Origin: Oleiagrimonas sp963817755
GTDB lineage: Bacteria; Pseudomonadota; Gammaproteobacteria; Xanthomonadales; Rhodanobacteraceae
NCBI GenBank assembly: GCA_963817755.1
Contig: CAWFPB010000003.1
Coordinates: 868,001 to 932,000 of the forward strand
Direction of reading: 5' to 3'
DNA: 64,000 nt
Numbering within the stretch: the stretch's first letter is position 1; every line of letters begins with the position of its first letter. The notes below the pieces were generated by a model, which searched no databases, was not told the origin of the DNA, and was given only the letters and a program-made list of their open reading frames with translations. This document shows positions 1-8,770 of this stretch, one piece after another. The position numbers and the translations under genes were made by a program.

Positions 1-837
1 GCGCGCGGTGCGCTCCAGTGCCTGCACGTCCTTGGGGAAGCACGAGCCGCCGTAGCCGGCGCCCGGATAGATGAAGTGGAAACCGATGCGCGGGTCCGAG
101 CCGATGCCCAGACGCACCTGCTCGATGTCCGCGCCCACGCGCTCGGCGATGTTGGCGATCTCGTTCATGAAGCTGATCTTGGTCGCCAGCATGGCGTTGG
201 CCGCGTACTTGGTCAGCTCGGCCGAGCGCTCGTCCATCACCACCAGGCGCTCGTGGTTGCGGTTGAACGGCGCGTACAGCTTGCGCAGCAGGTCGATGGC
301 ACGTTCGCTGGAGCTGCCGATGACGATGCGGTCCGGACGCATGCAGTCGTTGACCGCATCGCCTTCCTTGAGGAATTCGGGGTTGGAGACGACGTCGAAG
401 TCGACTTGCGCGCTGCGTGCATCCAGCTCGGCACGCAGGGCGTTGCGCACGCGGTCGGCGGTGCCCACCGGCACGGTGGACTTGTCCACCACCACGGCAT
501 AGTGATCCAGGTGCCGGCCCACGGTCGCGGCCACTTCCAGCACGTAGCGAAGGTCGGCGCTGCCGTCCTCGTCCGGCGGCGTGCCCACGGCGATGAAGAT
601 CACCTGGCCGTGCGCGATGGCCGGAGCGGGGTCGGTCGTGAAGCGCAGTCGACCGCTGGCGTGGTTGCGCTTGACCATCGGCTCCAGGCCGGGCTCGTAG
701 ATGGGAATCTCGCCGCGCTCCAGGCCCGCGACCTTGTCCGCGTCCACGTCCACGCAGACCACGTGATTGCCCATTTCGGCCAGGCAGGTACCCGTTACCA
801 GGCCCACGTAACCGGTGCCGAAGATCGTCACATTCAT
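1..837 (-). CDS. ugd: UDP-glucose 6-dehydrogenase, C-terminal part beyond window
   Basis: Oxidises UDP-glucose to UDP-glucuronate with two NAD+, feeding capsule, exopolysaccharide or lipid A sugar pathways in the cytoplasm. The 279 visible residues start at ATG 837 with a Rossmann nucleotide-binding loop (GTGYVG, residues 7-12). They continue through VGTPP, the STVPVGT strand and NPEFLKEG, and reach the active-site cysteine in GGSCFPKD (Cys266). The family is usually about 390-450 residues, so roughly the last third lies left of base 1. Nothing visible is broken. It is transcribed leftward, away from a Rho-independent terminator that serves the next gene. A related GDP-mannose dehydrogenase is possible, but the motif set and Cys position fit UDP-glucose dehydrogenase best. 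Confidence 0.93.
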   Translation of the reverse strand, partial: MNVTIFGTGYVGLVTGTCLAEMGNHVVCVDVDADKVAGLERGEIPIYEPGLEPMVKRNHASGRLRFTTDPAPAIAHGQVIFIAVGTPPDEDGSADLRYVLEVAATVGRHLDHYAVVVDKSTVPVGTADRVRNALRAELDARSAQVDFDVVSNPEFLKEGDAVNDCMRPDRIVIGSSSERAIDLLRKLYAPFNRNHERLVVMDERSAELTKYAANAMLATKISFMNEIANIAERVGADIEQVRLGIGSDPRIGFHFIYPGAGYGGSCFPKDVQALERTAR

Positions 838-923
838 GAGGTGCGCTTATCCGATGCTGGGGACAGGCCGCACATTGTAGGCACCCTGTCCATGCGCGAC
901 CAGTTCCGGGCCCGCGCACTGTG

Positions 924-958
924 AAAAACGACGGGGCGCGGACTGCTCCGCGCCCCGT
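924..958 (-). terminator. Rho-independent terminator after the FKBP gene
   Basis: A perfect 12-bp inverted repeat (931-942 with 947-958, 4-nt loop) lies 32 bp past the FKBP stop codon. Read on the minus strand it is followed by CGTTTTT. It separates the FKBP gene from ugd. Confidence 0.8.
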
Positions 959-989
959 GCAATACCGACCGCCGGCCGGTGCGAGACGA

Positions 990-1769
990 TCAGTTGCCGC
1001 CGTCGCCCGAACCGCTGTCGCCGCTGCCGGGAGCCGGCGGCGTGGTCTTGAGGAGCTTGATGTCGAAGATCAGCGCCTCGTTCGGCGGGAACTTGTTGTT
1101 CGGACGCTCGCCGTAGCCCAGCTCGGGCGGAATGAACAGCTTGTAGTGGCCGCCCACCTGCATCAGCTCGATGCCCTCGCGGAAACCCGGGATCACGTTG
1201 TCCAGCGGGATGCTGACCGGCTTGCCGTCGTTGGCCTTGTTCGAATCCTGGAACACGGTGCCATCGACCAGGGTACCCACGTACTCGATCTCGACGGTGT
1301 CCTGGGGACCCGGATGGGCGCCGGTGCCCTGCTTGATGACTTCATACTGCAGGCCGGAGGAAGTGACCTTCACGCCGGGCTTTTTCTTGTTCTTGGCCAG
1401 GAACGCCATGCTCTCCCGCTTGTTCTTGGCGGCGACCTTCTTGTACTCGGCCTTGGCCTTGGTCTGCAGCTGGGCCACGAAGGCCTGGCGGATCTCGGCC
1501 GTCTGCTTGTCGCTGAACTTGGACTTCTTGCCCGACAGTGCATCCTTGACCGCCTGGGCGACGACCGAGGGATCCAGTTCGTCACGCACGATCGGCGGCA
1601 GCTGGCTGCCCATGTCCCAGCCCACGATGTAGCTGGCGTCCTTCTTGTTGACCGGTTTGGCGGCTGCGGCCTTGCCCTTGGCCGGCGTCTGCGCGGCCAT
1701 CGTGGCGGTGGAGAAAACCAGCGCCATGGCAGCAAGCGCCATCAGCGCGTAACGCGGAAAATGCTTCAT
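990..1769 (-). CDS. Periplasmic FKBP-type peptidyl-prolyl cis-trans isomerase (FkpA/Mip-like)
   Basis: Catalyses cis-trans isomerisation of prolyl bonds and acts as a folding chaperone in the envelope. The 259-residue product starts at ATG 1769 behind a GAGGGAG ribosome site. It has a hydrophobic signal peptide (about residues 1-26), then an alpha-helical N-terminal dimerisation segment rich in Lys/Ala (about 30-130). An FKBP domain follows (about 140-245) with YVGTLVDGTVFQDS, the VIPGF active-site strand, and PPELGYGER. A short Gly/Ser/Asp tail ends the protein. Length and layout match the FkpA/Mip family. It is a single gene closed by its own terminator, with the CPA2 antiporter gene 199 bp upstream on the same strand. 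Confidence 0.92.
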   Translation of the reverse strand: MKHFPRYALMALAAMALVFSTATMAAQTPAKGKAAAAKPVNKKDASYIVGWDMGSQLPPIVRDELDPSVVAQAVKDALSGKKSKFSDKQTAEIRQAFVAQLQTKAKAEYKKVAAKNKRESMAFLAKNKKKPGVKVTSSGLQYEVIKQGTGAHPGPQDTVEIEYVGTLVDGTVFQDSNKANDGKPVSIPLDNVIPGFREGIELMQVGGHYKLFIPPELGYGERPNNKFPPNEALIFDIKLLKTTPPAPGSGDSGSGDGGN

Positions 1770-1968
1770 TCGATGCTCCCTCTATGTTGAATGTGCCGGC
1801 ATCGCAGGCAACGGTGACTTCGACGCGGACAGATCCGGCATTGTGCAGGCGCTTGCGCCGGCTTGGCAACGTCGCAGGGGCATGGACAGGCCCGCTGCGC
1901 GAAGGTTCCGTGAACCGGATCCGCCATCGCCGACCTCGCCGCCGTGCGGCGAAGGAAGCGAAGCCACT

Positions 1969-3765
1969 TCAACTTTCTCCGCCATCTGACTGTTTTGATT
2001 GCGTAACCTTGCCCCCTTGAGGGGGGGTATCGTCTTCCAGCGTCTGCTTGAGCGCCGCCTGCAGACGCGCATGCAGCTTGACCAGCCCGCGCCACAGCAC
2101 CAGCGCCACCAGCACGCCCAGCCCGAGCAGCGTCATCGCCACGCCGCGCGGCGGCAGGATGGTCGAACCCAGCGCCACCACCAGCAGCGCCAGCCCGACC
2201 AGGGTCAGCAGCGGGATCATGCGCGCCAGCACGTTGCGGATCGTCCAGGTGTACTGGCCGGCGAAGCGTTCGCGGATGCCCAGCTCGGCCAGCAGCATGC
2301 CCAGCGCCCCGGACTTGCGGTACACCGCGGTCAGCATCGGCAGCGACAGGAACAGCGCGCAGGCCCAGATCAGCGAATGGCGCAGCTCGCGATCGATGCC
2401 GAAGCGGGAGAACAGACGCCAGTTGTGCGCGTTGACGTAGGCGCCGATCACGAACAGCGTCACCACCAGCGCGATGTTCACACCGATGTGCCACAGGAAG
2501 CGGCGGAACATCGCCGCGATCACCGCGTTGTCGTCCACCGGGCGCAGATTCTCCAGCCACTCGTTGTAGCTGCGCGCCAGGTGGCGCATCGGCCTGGGCA
2601 CCACATGCGTCATGCCGTCGACGATGCGGTCGGCCGAGCGCACCAGGTAGGGCGACACCGCCATGCACATCGCCGAGACCGCCACCGCCACCGGATAGAT
2701 GAAATGGCTGACCACGCCCAGCGACACCCCCAGCGTGGCCATCACGAAGGAGAACTCGCCGATCTGCGCCATGGACAGCCCGGTGCGCATCGAGGTGCGC
2801 GCATCGTGCCCGGTCAGGAACACGCCCAGGCTGACGGCGAAGGTCTTGCCCACCAGCACCACGCCTGCAATGGCCAACGCCGGCAGCAGGTAGTGGTAGA
2901 TCATCACTGGATCGATCTTCAGGCCGATGGCGACGAAGAACAGCGCCGCGAACATGTCGCGCAACGGCTCGACCAGGTGCACCACCCGCCCCGCACTGCG
3001 CGACTCGGCCACCACCGCGCCGGCCAGGAACGCGCCCAGCGCCACGCTGAAGCCCAGGCTCGCGGCCAGCAGGCAGGCACCGAAGCAGATGCCCAGCACG
3101 CAGATCAGCAGCACCTCATCGCGGCCGAAACCGGCCACGTGGTCGACCAGTCGCGGCAGCAGCAGCAAGCCCAGCACCAGCCCCACCACCACGAACAGGC
3201 CCAGGTGCCAGACCACCGTGAAGGCGCCCTCGGCCACGGCGCCGCCCAGCGAAACCGCGGTCAGCACCGTCAGCAACACCACCGCCATCACGTCCTCGGC
3301 CACCAGCACGCCGACCACCAGGCGCGCGAACGGCTGGTGCTGCAACCCGCCCTCGGCCAGCATGCGCGTGGCCACCATGGTCGAGGACAACGCCACCATC
3401 GCGGCCAGGAACAGCGCGTCGATGTGCGACCAGCCCAGCCAGCCGCCCAGCGAATAGCCCAGCCAAAGCATCAGTCCCACCTCGGCCACCGCCGCCAGCA
3501 GCACGCCGGTACCGACGCTGCGCAGCTTGCGCACGCTGAACTCCAGGCCCAGGGTGAACATCAGCAACACCACGCCCAGGTTGGAGATGTCGTTGATGGT
3601 GCGCGGATCGCCCACCAGCGCCCCCGGCGTGTGCGGGCCGATCAGCACGCCGACCAGGATGTAGCCCAGCAGCGCGGGCTGTCGCAGGCGGTGAAAGATG
3701 AGCACCGCGGCGCCGGCCACCAGCATCACCACTGCCAGGTCGCGGATGAAGCCGATCTCGTGCAT
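1969..3765 (-). CDS. CPA2-family monovalent cation:proton antiporter
   Basis: Integral membrane exchanger of the KefB/KefC superfamily, expected to swap K+ or Na+ for H+ across the inner membrane. The start ATG 3765 follows AAGGAG at ideal spacing. Reading on further upstream would add 27 non-conserved residues, so the shorter form was chosen. The 598-residue protein has the GYILVGVLIGPHTPG signature of CPA2 proteins near residues 30-45 and about twelve hydrophobic helices. After a linker, it has four more membrane segments (about 430-575) in place of the TrkA-N/RCK domain of classical Kef channels. That C-terminal membrane extension is the unusual point. Substrate cannot be told from sequence alone. 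Confidence 0.87.
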   Translation of the reverse strand: MHEIGFIRDLAVVMLVAGAAVLIFHRLRQPALLGYILVGVLIGPHTPGALVGDPRTINDISNLGVVLLMFTLGLEFSVRKLRSVGTGVLLAAVAEVGLMLWLGYSLGGWLGWSHIDALFLAAMVALSSTMVATRMLAEGGLQHQPFARLVVGVLVAEDVMAVVLLTVLTAVSLGGAVAEGAFTVVWHLGLFVVVGLVLGLLLLPRLVDHVAGFGRDEVLLICVLGICFGACLLAASLGFSVALGAFLAGAVVAESRSAGRVVHLVEPLRDMFAALFFVAIGLKIDPVMIYHYLLPALAIAGVVLVGKTFAVSLGVFLTGHDARTSMRTGLSMAQIGEFSFVMATLGVSLGVVSHFIYPVAVAVSAMCMAVSPYLVRSADRIVDGMTHVVPRPMRHLARSYNEWLENLRPVDDNAVIAAMFRRFLWHIGVNIALVVTLFVIGAYVNAHNWRLFSRFGIDRELRHSLIWACALFLSLPMLTAVYRKSGALGMLLAELGIRERFAGQYTWTIRNVLARMIPLLTLVGLALLVVALGSTILPPRGVAMTLLGLGVLVALVLWRGLVKLHARLQAALKQTLEDDTPPQGGKVTQSKQSDGGES

Positions 3766-3854
3766 GCATGCTCCTTTGCGCGTGTCCGACAGTATGCCGG
3801 AAGCTTCGTGAGTGGCCCGGCGAAAAAAAATCGAACCGATCTGCACGAAAACGC

Positions 3855-3883
3855 TTGACGAGTGCAGGCGCGGTCACTATTCT
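3855..3883 (+). promoter_or_regulatory. Sigma70 promoter of the tRNA cluster
   Basis: TTGACG (3855-3860) and TATTCT (3878-3883) are separated by exactly 17 bp. A GC-rich discriminator follows, and the first tRNA begins 18 bp past the -10 box. This is the layout expected for a growth-rate-regulated stable RNA promoter. Confidence 0.75.
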
Positions 3884-3900
3884 TTCGCGCTTCCAGCGGA

Positions 3901-3976
<76 letters not shown>

Positions 3977-3984
3977 TCCCCTAA

Positions 3985-4060
3985 GTCCCCATCGTCTAGA
4001 GGCCTAGGACACCGCCCTTTCACGGCGGCAACAGGGGTTCGAATCCCCTTGGGGACGCCA
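3985..4060 (+). tRNA. tRNA-Glu (TTC anticodon)
   Basis: A 76-nt tRNA beginning GTCCCCATCGTCTAGAGG with encoded CCA. The anticodon stem CCGCC/GGCGG encloses CTTTCAC (anticodon TTC), and the T-loop is GGTTCGAATCC. It lies 8 bp after tRNA-Ala and is co-transcribed with it. Confidence 0.97.
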
Positions 4061-4093
4061 TCCCGCAAGGGTTGGGAAGCTGGAACACAACGC

Positions 4094-4170
4094 GGAGCGG
4101 TAGTTCAGTTGGTTAGAATGCTGGCCTGTCACGCCGGAGGTCGCGGGTTCGAGTCCCGTCCGCTCCGCCA
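4094..4170 (+). tRNA. tRNA-Asp (GTC anticodon)
   Basis: A 77-nt tRNA, GGAGCGGTAGTTCAGTTGG at its 5' end and CCGCTCCGCCA at its 3' end, with GTC in the loop CTGTCAC. It is last in the Ala-Glu-Asp cluster and is followed directly by a terminator. Confidence 0.97.
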
Positions 4171-4180
4171 CTATTGAAGA

Positions 4181-4206
4181 AAAGCCCGCCTCGCGCGGGC
4201 TTTTTC
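4181..4206 (+). terminator. Rho-independent terminator of the tRNA operon
   Basis: Stem AGCCCGC (4183-4189) and GCGGGCT (4195-4201) with a 5-nt loop, followed by TTTTTCTTT. It is 12 bp past tRNA-Asp. Confidence 0.9.
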
Positions 4207-4238
4207 TTTGCCCGCATACCGCCAATACCACCCCTACC

Positions 4239-4366
4239 CTTGTAGGAGCGCCGGAAGGCGCGAACGGCAACGCGGCAAGAGCCGGTCGTCGCGGCAAACG
4301 CGCACCACGCGCCATCGCACCACGGGCATTCCCTTCGGTCACGCCTTCCGGCGCTCCAACAAGAAA
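4239..4366. repeat. Palindromic GTAGGAGCG intergenic repeat pair (REP/BIME-like)
   Basis: Two inverted copies of one element: TTGTAGGAGCGCCGGAAGG at about 4239-4258 on the plus strand, and its mirror GCCTTCCGGCGCTCC at 4343-4357. A short spacer rich in CGCGGCAA lies between. The same element recurs three times at 42322-42479, with shared flanking bases (CTACCCTT before it). It lies between the tRNA terminator and the 3' end of the DUF1249 gene, a usual place for REP-type elements. Confidence 0.8.
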
Positions 4367-4391
4367 TCAGGAAGGCCTGCGGGGAATGGGT

Positions 4392-4877
4392 TCAGCCGCA
4401 GCGCAGGCGCACCGGCTCGTCGATGCGCTCCAGGGTGCCGATCGAATGGCCCTGCTCGCCCAGGTATTCCAGCCAGCGGTTGAGGAAGCTGTTCATGCGC
4501 AGGCGGTGCTGCATCACCGTGCGCGCCTCGGGGAACGGGCCCAGCACCTGCCACAGGTGGCGGCCGGGCTCGCAGTGCCAGGCCTCGGCCTGCTTGGCGT
4601 CGGTGTACACGCGCACCTGCGCCGAGGGCGTGGGCAACCCGGTGCGCTCGTCGACGAAGCCGTAGCTCAGGTCCAGTTCCAGGGTGTAGCGATGGCGCTC
4701 GAGCACGTGGATGTGCACCTCGATGCCGTCGCCCGGATCGGACACGTAATGACCCGACGCCAGCCGATGCGGCGCGAACAGCCGCGACAGGCGGGTGTAG
4801 TTCTCCGTGTACAGCGCCATCAGGTAGCCGAAACGGCTGGGCAGGACACTGGAGGGGCGGTCGAGAATTTCGCTCAT
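4392..4877 (-). CDS. DUF1249 family protein (YqiB-like)
   Basis: A 161-residue soluble protein of the DUF1249 family, to which E. coli YqiB belongs. The molecular role is unknown. Recognisable family features are the N-terminal RFGYLMALYTENYTRL stretch, the central strand set VHIHVLERHRYT and LDLSYGF, the YTDAKQAEAWHC segment, and the C-terminal NSFLNRWLEYLGEQGH. No signal peptide or membrane segment is seen. It follows ppsR on the same strand 55 bp downstream, so the two may be co-transcribed. The 3' side is occupied by the palindromic repeat pair. Confidence 0.85.
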   Translation of the reverse strand: MSEILDRPSSVLPSRFGYLMALYTENYTRLSRLFAPHRLASGHYVSDPGDGIEVHIHVLERHRYTLELDLSYGFVDERTGLPTPSAQVRVYTDAKQAEAWHCEPGRHLWQVLGPFPEARTVMQHRLRMNSFLNRWLEYLGEQGHSIGTLERIDEPVRLRCG

Positions 4878-4932
4878 GGCCCGATGCTAGCATCGCCGGC
4901 CGACCGCGAGCGATACGCTCCTCACATGCAGT

Positions 4933-5748
4933 TCAGAACGTGTCGCGCTCGATCCCCAGGTGGCTCATGATGCGCGAGGCGATCTCCTCGATCGACAGCT
5001 GGGTGGTGTTGATCTGCGGGATGTTCTCGCTGCGGAACAGCTTCCTCGCACGGCTCAGCTCCCAGCGCGCCTGCTCCGGACTGGCGTAGCGGCTGTTCGG
5101 GCGCCGCTCGGAACGGATGTGCGAGAGACGCTCCGGATCGATGTCCAGGGCAAACAGCCGATCCTTGTGCGGACGCAGGCATTCGGGCAGGTGCTCGCTT
5201 TCCAGGTCGTCCTCGGTCAACGGATAGTTGGCCGCCTTCACGCCGTACTGCAACGCCATGTACAGGCAGGTCGGCGTCTTGCCCGAGCGCGACACGCCGA
5301 CCAGGATCAGGTCGGCGTCCTCCAGCTTGGTGCTGACGCCGTCGTCGTGGGTCAGCGCGTAGTTGGTGGCGCCGATGCGGCGGTCGTAGCGATGCGGGTC
5401 GACCATGCTGTGCGAGCGGTTCACCGCGCCCGAGCGCTTGGTGCCCAGCTCGCGCTCGAGCTGGCCCATGAACGGCGCGAACAGGTCGATCATCAGCGCG
5501 CCCGAGTCGGCCACCGTGTCGCACAGCGACTGGTCGGCCATGGTGTTGACCACGATCGGCCGCTCGCCGGTCTTGGCATACGCCGTCTTGATGCGCAGCG
5601 CGGCCTCGGCAGCCTTGTCCGCGCTGTCCACGAACGGCAGACGGTGGGCGTCGAAGTCGATGCCCTCGAACTGGGCCAGGATCGAGTGGCCGATGGTCTC
5701 GGCGGTGATGCCGGTGGAATCGGAAATGTAGAACACCGTGCGTCGCAT
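4933..5748 (-). CDS. ppsR: PEP synthase regulatory kinase/pyrophosphorylase
   Basis: A bifunctional DUF299 enzyme. In this family it inactivates PEP synthase by ADP-dependent phosphorylation of a threonine and reactivates it by phosphate-dependent removal giving pyrophosphate. The 271-residue product begins FYISDSTGITAET, the diagnostic N-terminus. It carries a P-loop GVSRSGKTP at residues 151-159 and ends with the family pattern ...EEIASRIMSHLG. It is divergent from ppsA, its target, across a 166-bp intergenic region, which fits co-regulation of target and modifier. Confidence 0.95.
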   Translation of the reverse strand: MRRTVFYISDSTGITAETIGHSILAQFEGIDFDAHRLPFVDSADKAAEAALRIKTAYAKTGERPIVVNTMADQSLCDTVADSGALMIDLFAPFMGQLERELGTKRSGAVNRSHSMVDPHRYDRRIGATNYALTHDDGVSTKLEDADLILVGVSRSGKTPTCLYMALQYGVKAANYPLTEDDLESEHLPECLRPHKDRLFALDIDPERLSHIRSERRPNSRYASPEQARWELSRARKLFRSENIPQINTTQLSIEEIASRIMSHLGIERDTF

Positions 5749-5914
5749 GCGCGTATCGCTCCGAAAAAAGCTTCCAGGCCGGCAGTCTAGCCCAGCCGCC
5801 GGCCCCCGCCCTGAACGTATGACGCCCGTCCGGTTGTTGATCGGTGCCCGGCAGGCGACAATATGCGCCCTTCATCCTGACGTGTCGCACGTCCACCCCA
5901 AGGGAGCTCCCGTT

Positions 5915-8288
5915 TTGACTGACCACGTGCTTTGGCTGGAACGCCTGCGCATGACCGACCTGGCCCAGGTCGGCGGCAAGAATGCCTCGCTCGGCGAAAT
6001 GATCGGCAACCTGGCCCAGCTGGGCGTGTCCGTGCCCGGCGGCTTCGCCACCACGGCCGATGCCTACAAGACCTACCTGGAAAAGAGCGGCCTGTCCGAG
6101 CGCATCCGCGCCCGGCTGGAAGGCCTGGACGTGGAGGACGTGGACGCCCTGGTCGCCGCCGGCACCGAGATCCGCGCCTGGATCGTCGAAACCGCCCTGC
6201 CCGACGACCTGGCCCAGGCCATCCGCGACGGCCTACAAGAAGCTGTGCGCCGATGCCGGCGCCGAGGACATGGCCGTCGCCGTGCGCTCCTCGGCCACCG
6301 CCGAGGACCTGCCGGACGCCAGCTTCGCCGGCCAGCAGGAGACCTTCCTCAACATCGCCGGCATCGACGATGTGCTGCTGAAGGTCAAGGAGGTCTTCGC
6401 CTCCCTGTACAACGACCGCGCCATCGCCTACCGCGTGCACCACGGCTTTGCCCACGAGGACGTGTTCCTGTCCGCCGGCGTGCAGCTGATGGTGCGCTCG
6501 GACGTCGGCGCGTCCGGCGTGCTGTTCACCCTGGACACCGAATCGGGCTTCCGCGACGTGGTCTTCGTCACCGGCAGCTACGGCCTGGGCGAGATGGTGG
6601 TCCAGGGCGCCGTGAATCCGGACGAGTTCTACGTCTTCAAGCCCACGCTCAGGGACGGCAAGCCGGCCGTGCTGCGCCGCCAGCTGGGCGCCAAGCAGCA
6701 GCGCATGGTGTATTCGGACGCCCCCGGCGAGCGCGTGAAGATCGAGCCGACCCCGGACGAGCTGCGCCAGCGGTTCTGCGTCACCGACGAAGACGTCGAG
6801 GAACTGTCGCGCCAGGCCCTGACCATCGAGCAGCACTACGACCGCCCGATGGACATCGAATGGGCCAAGGACGGCATCACCGGCAAGCTGTACATCGTGC
6901 AGGCGCGCCCGGAGACCGTGAAGTCGCGCGCCAGCGCCACCCAGCGCGAGCGCTTCGAGCTCAAGGGCAAGGGCACCGTCCTGGCCGAGGGCCGCTCCAT
7001 CGGCCAGAAGATCGGCGCCGGCAAGGCGCGCCTGGTCAAGTCGCTGGACCAGATGAGTTCCTTCCAGGCCGGCGACGTGCTGGTCGCGGACATGACCGAT
7101 CCCGACTGGGAGCCGATCATGAAGCGCGCCTCGGCCATCGTCACCAACCGCGGCGGGCGCACCTGCCACGCGGCCATCATCGCCCGCGAGCTGGGCGTAC
7201 CGGCCGTGGTCGGCACCGGCGACGCGCTGCAGACCATCCCCGACGGCGCCGATGTCACCGTCTCCTGCGCCGAGGGCGACGCCGGCTACATCTACGAGGG
7301 CCTGCTGGACTTCGAGCGCATCGTCACGGACCTGGGCGACATGCCCGAGGCACCGCTGAAGATCATGATGAACGTGGCCAACCCCGAGCGCGCGTTCGAC
7401 TTCGGCCAGCTGCCCAACGCCGGCATCGGCCTGGCGCGCCTGGAAATGATCATCGCCAGCCACATCGGCATCCATCCGAAGGCGCTGCTGGAATACGACA
7501 AGCAGGATGCCGCCACCAAGGCGAAGATCGACCCGCGCATCGCCGGCTACGACGGCCCGGTCCAGTTCTATGTGGACCGCCTGGCCGAAGGCATCGCCAC
7601 CATCGCCGCCTCGGTGTTCCCCAAGCCGGTGATCGTGCGCCTGTCGGACTTCAAGTCCAACGAATACGCCAACCTCATCGGCGGCGAGAACTACGAGCCG
7701 CACGAGGAAAACCCGATGATCGGCTTCCGCGGCGCCAGCCGCTACGTCGATCCGTCCTTCAGCGAGTCCTTCGGCCTGGAGTGCAAGGCGGTCAAGAAGG
7801 TGCGCGAGGTCATGGGCCTGGACAACGTCTGGGTGATGATCCCGTTCGTGCGCACGCTGGGCGAAGGCCGCAAGGTGGTCGAGGTGCTCAAGGCCAACGG
7901 CCTCAACCAGGGCGAGAACGACCTCAAGATCATCATGATGTGCGAGGTGCCCTCCAACGCCCTGCTGGCGGACGAGTTCCTGGAGATCTTCGACGGGTTC
8001 TCGATCGGGTCCAACGACCTGACCCAGCTGACGCTGGGCCTGGATCGCGATTCCAGCCTGGTGGCCAGCCTGTTCGACGAGCGGGATCCGGCGGTGAAGA
8101 AGTTGCTGGCGATGGCGATCAAGACGGCCAACGCCAAGGGCAAGTACGTCGGCATCTGCGGTCAGGGGCCGTCCGACCATGAGGATCTGGCCGAGTGGCT
8201 GATGGATCAGGGGATTCAGTCGGTTTCGTTGAATCCGGATACGGTGGTGGATACCTGGATCAAGTTGGCCAAGCACAAGGCTGGGTGA
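5915..8288 (+). CDS. ppsA: Phosphoenolpyruvate synthase, interrupted by a one-base frameshift
   Basis: Converts pyruvate, ATP and water to PEP, AMP and phosphate for gluconeogenesis. The start is TTG 5915 behind AAGGGAG, giving LTDHVLWLERL. The N-terminal ATP-grasp part carries VGGKNASLGEM and RSSATAEDLPDASFAGQQ. The phosphohistidine domain has GGRTCHAAII with the catalytic His at about residue 418 (E. coli His421), and the C-terminal PEP/pyruvate barrel is complete. An extra G at 6230/6231 shifts the frame after IRD. Removing one base restores IRDAYKKLCADAG and a 790-residue protein, the normal length. Everything else is conserved, so this is either a very recent mutation or a sequencing/assembly error. 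A terminator follows the gene. Confidence 0.93.
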
Positions 8289-8310
8289 GCTTTATTCTCT
8301 AAGTTGTTGA

Positions 8311-8336
8311 AAAAGCGGGCTTCGGCCCGCTTTTTT
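8311..8336 (+). terminator. Rho-independent terminator of ppsA
   Basis: AAAAGCGGGC, a TTCG tetraloop, then GCCCGCTTTTTT, 22 bp past the ppsA stop. A textbook stem with a U-tract, and symmetric enough to work on both strands. Confidence 0.93.
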
Positions 8337-8380
8337 GTTGCGCGATTGCATGGCTGTATCCATGCGGATACCTTTGGAGC

Positions 8381-8659
8381 ATGGGTATCAAGCACTCTCC
8401 TTTCGACATGTCCGCCCATCTGGACAGTCCCGAAGCCATTTCCGAATACATCGACCAGGTGCTGGCCGATGGCGATACCGACGAACTGATCCGCGCGATC
8501 GGGCATGCGGCCCGGGCACGTGGGATGAGTCAGGTGGCGCAGGATGCCGGGCTGGGGCGGGAAAGTTTGTACAAGGCGCTTGCGCCTGGAGCCAAGCCGC
8601 GGGCGGAGACGGTGTTCAAAGTTATGAAAGCTTTAGGGGTACGGTTGAGGGCGGCTTGA
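8381..8659 (+). CDS. Addiction-module antidote protein (HigA-like HTH), no toxin partner
   Basis: A 92-residue protein of the COG3636 putative antidote family. It has an N-terminal segment with SPEAISEYIDQVLADGD, then a helix-turn-helix containing MSQVAQDAGLGRESLYKAL (about residues 50-68), and the closing KVMKALGVRL. Members normally sit downstream of a small RelE/HigB-type toxin (Gp49-like) and bind both the toxin and their own promoter. Here the 5' neighbour is the ppsA terminator, only 44 bp away, and no toxin frame exists on either side. It is an orphan antitoxin or solo regulator. GGAG ends only one base before this ATG; an in-frame ATG at 8408 is an alternative start. Confidence 0.82.
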   Translation: MGIKHSPFDMSAHLDSPEAISEYIDQVLADGDTDELIRAIGHAARARGMSQVAQDAGLGRESLYKALAPGAKPRAETVFKVMKALGVRLRAA

Positions 8660-8676
8660 AAAGTGCACCTGGAAGC
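8658..8676 (-). repeat. Copy of the island short repeat, at the left island edge
   Basis: The minus-strand reading is GCTTCCAGGTGCACTTTTC, which resembles other family members such as GCCAGGTTCATTTTC (34852-34873, minus strand). It overlaps the antitoxin stop codon and marks the point where base composition turns AT-rich. The match is degenerate. Confidence 0.45.
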
Positions 8677-8770
8677 GCGCTTTCTTAAAAGCACGAACTA
8701 TCTTAGTAATTGAGACGAACCGCAGATAGCATTTGGGCTGATATACAACTCTCAAAGAAAGGAAAGAAAT

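Noticed and set aside
1999..3858. A 619-codon open frame on the plus strand across the CPA2 gene
   Set aside because: It is antisense to a clear membrane antiporter, is rich in His/Gln/Arg as expected for reverse reading of GC-rich membrane-protein DNA, and has no ribosome site.
5787..8276. An 829-codon minus-strand open frame opposite ppsA
   Set aside because: Antisense shadow of ppsA with low-complexity composition, matching no family pattern.
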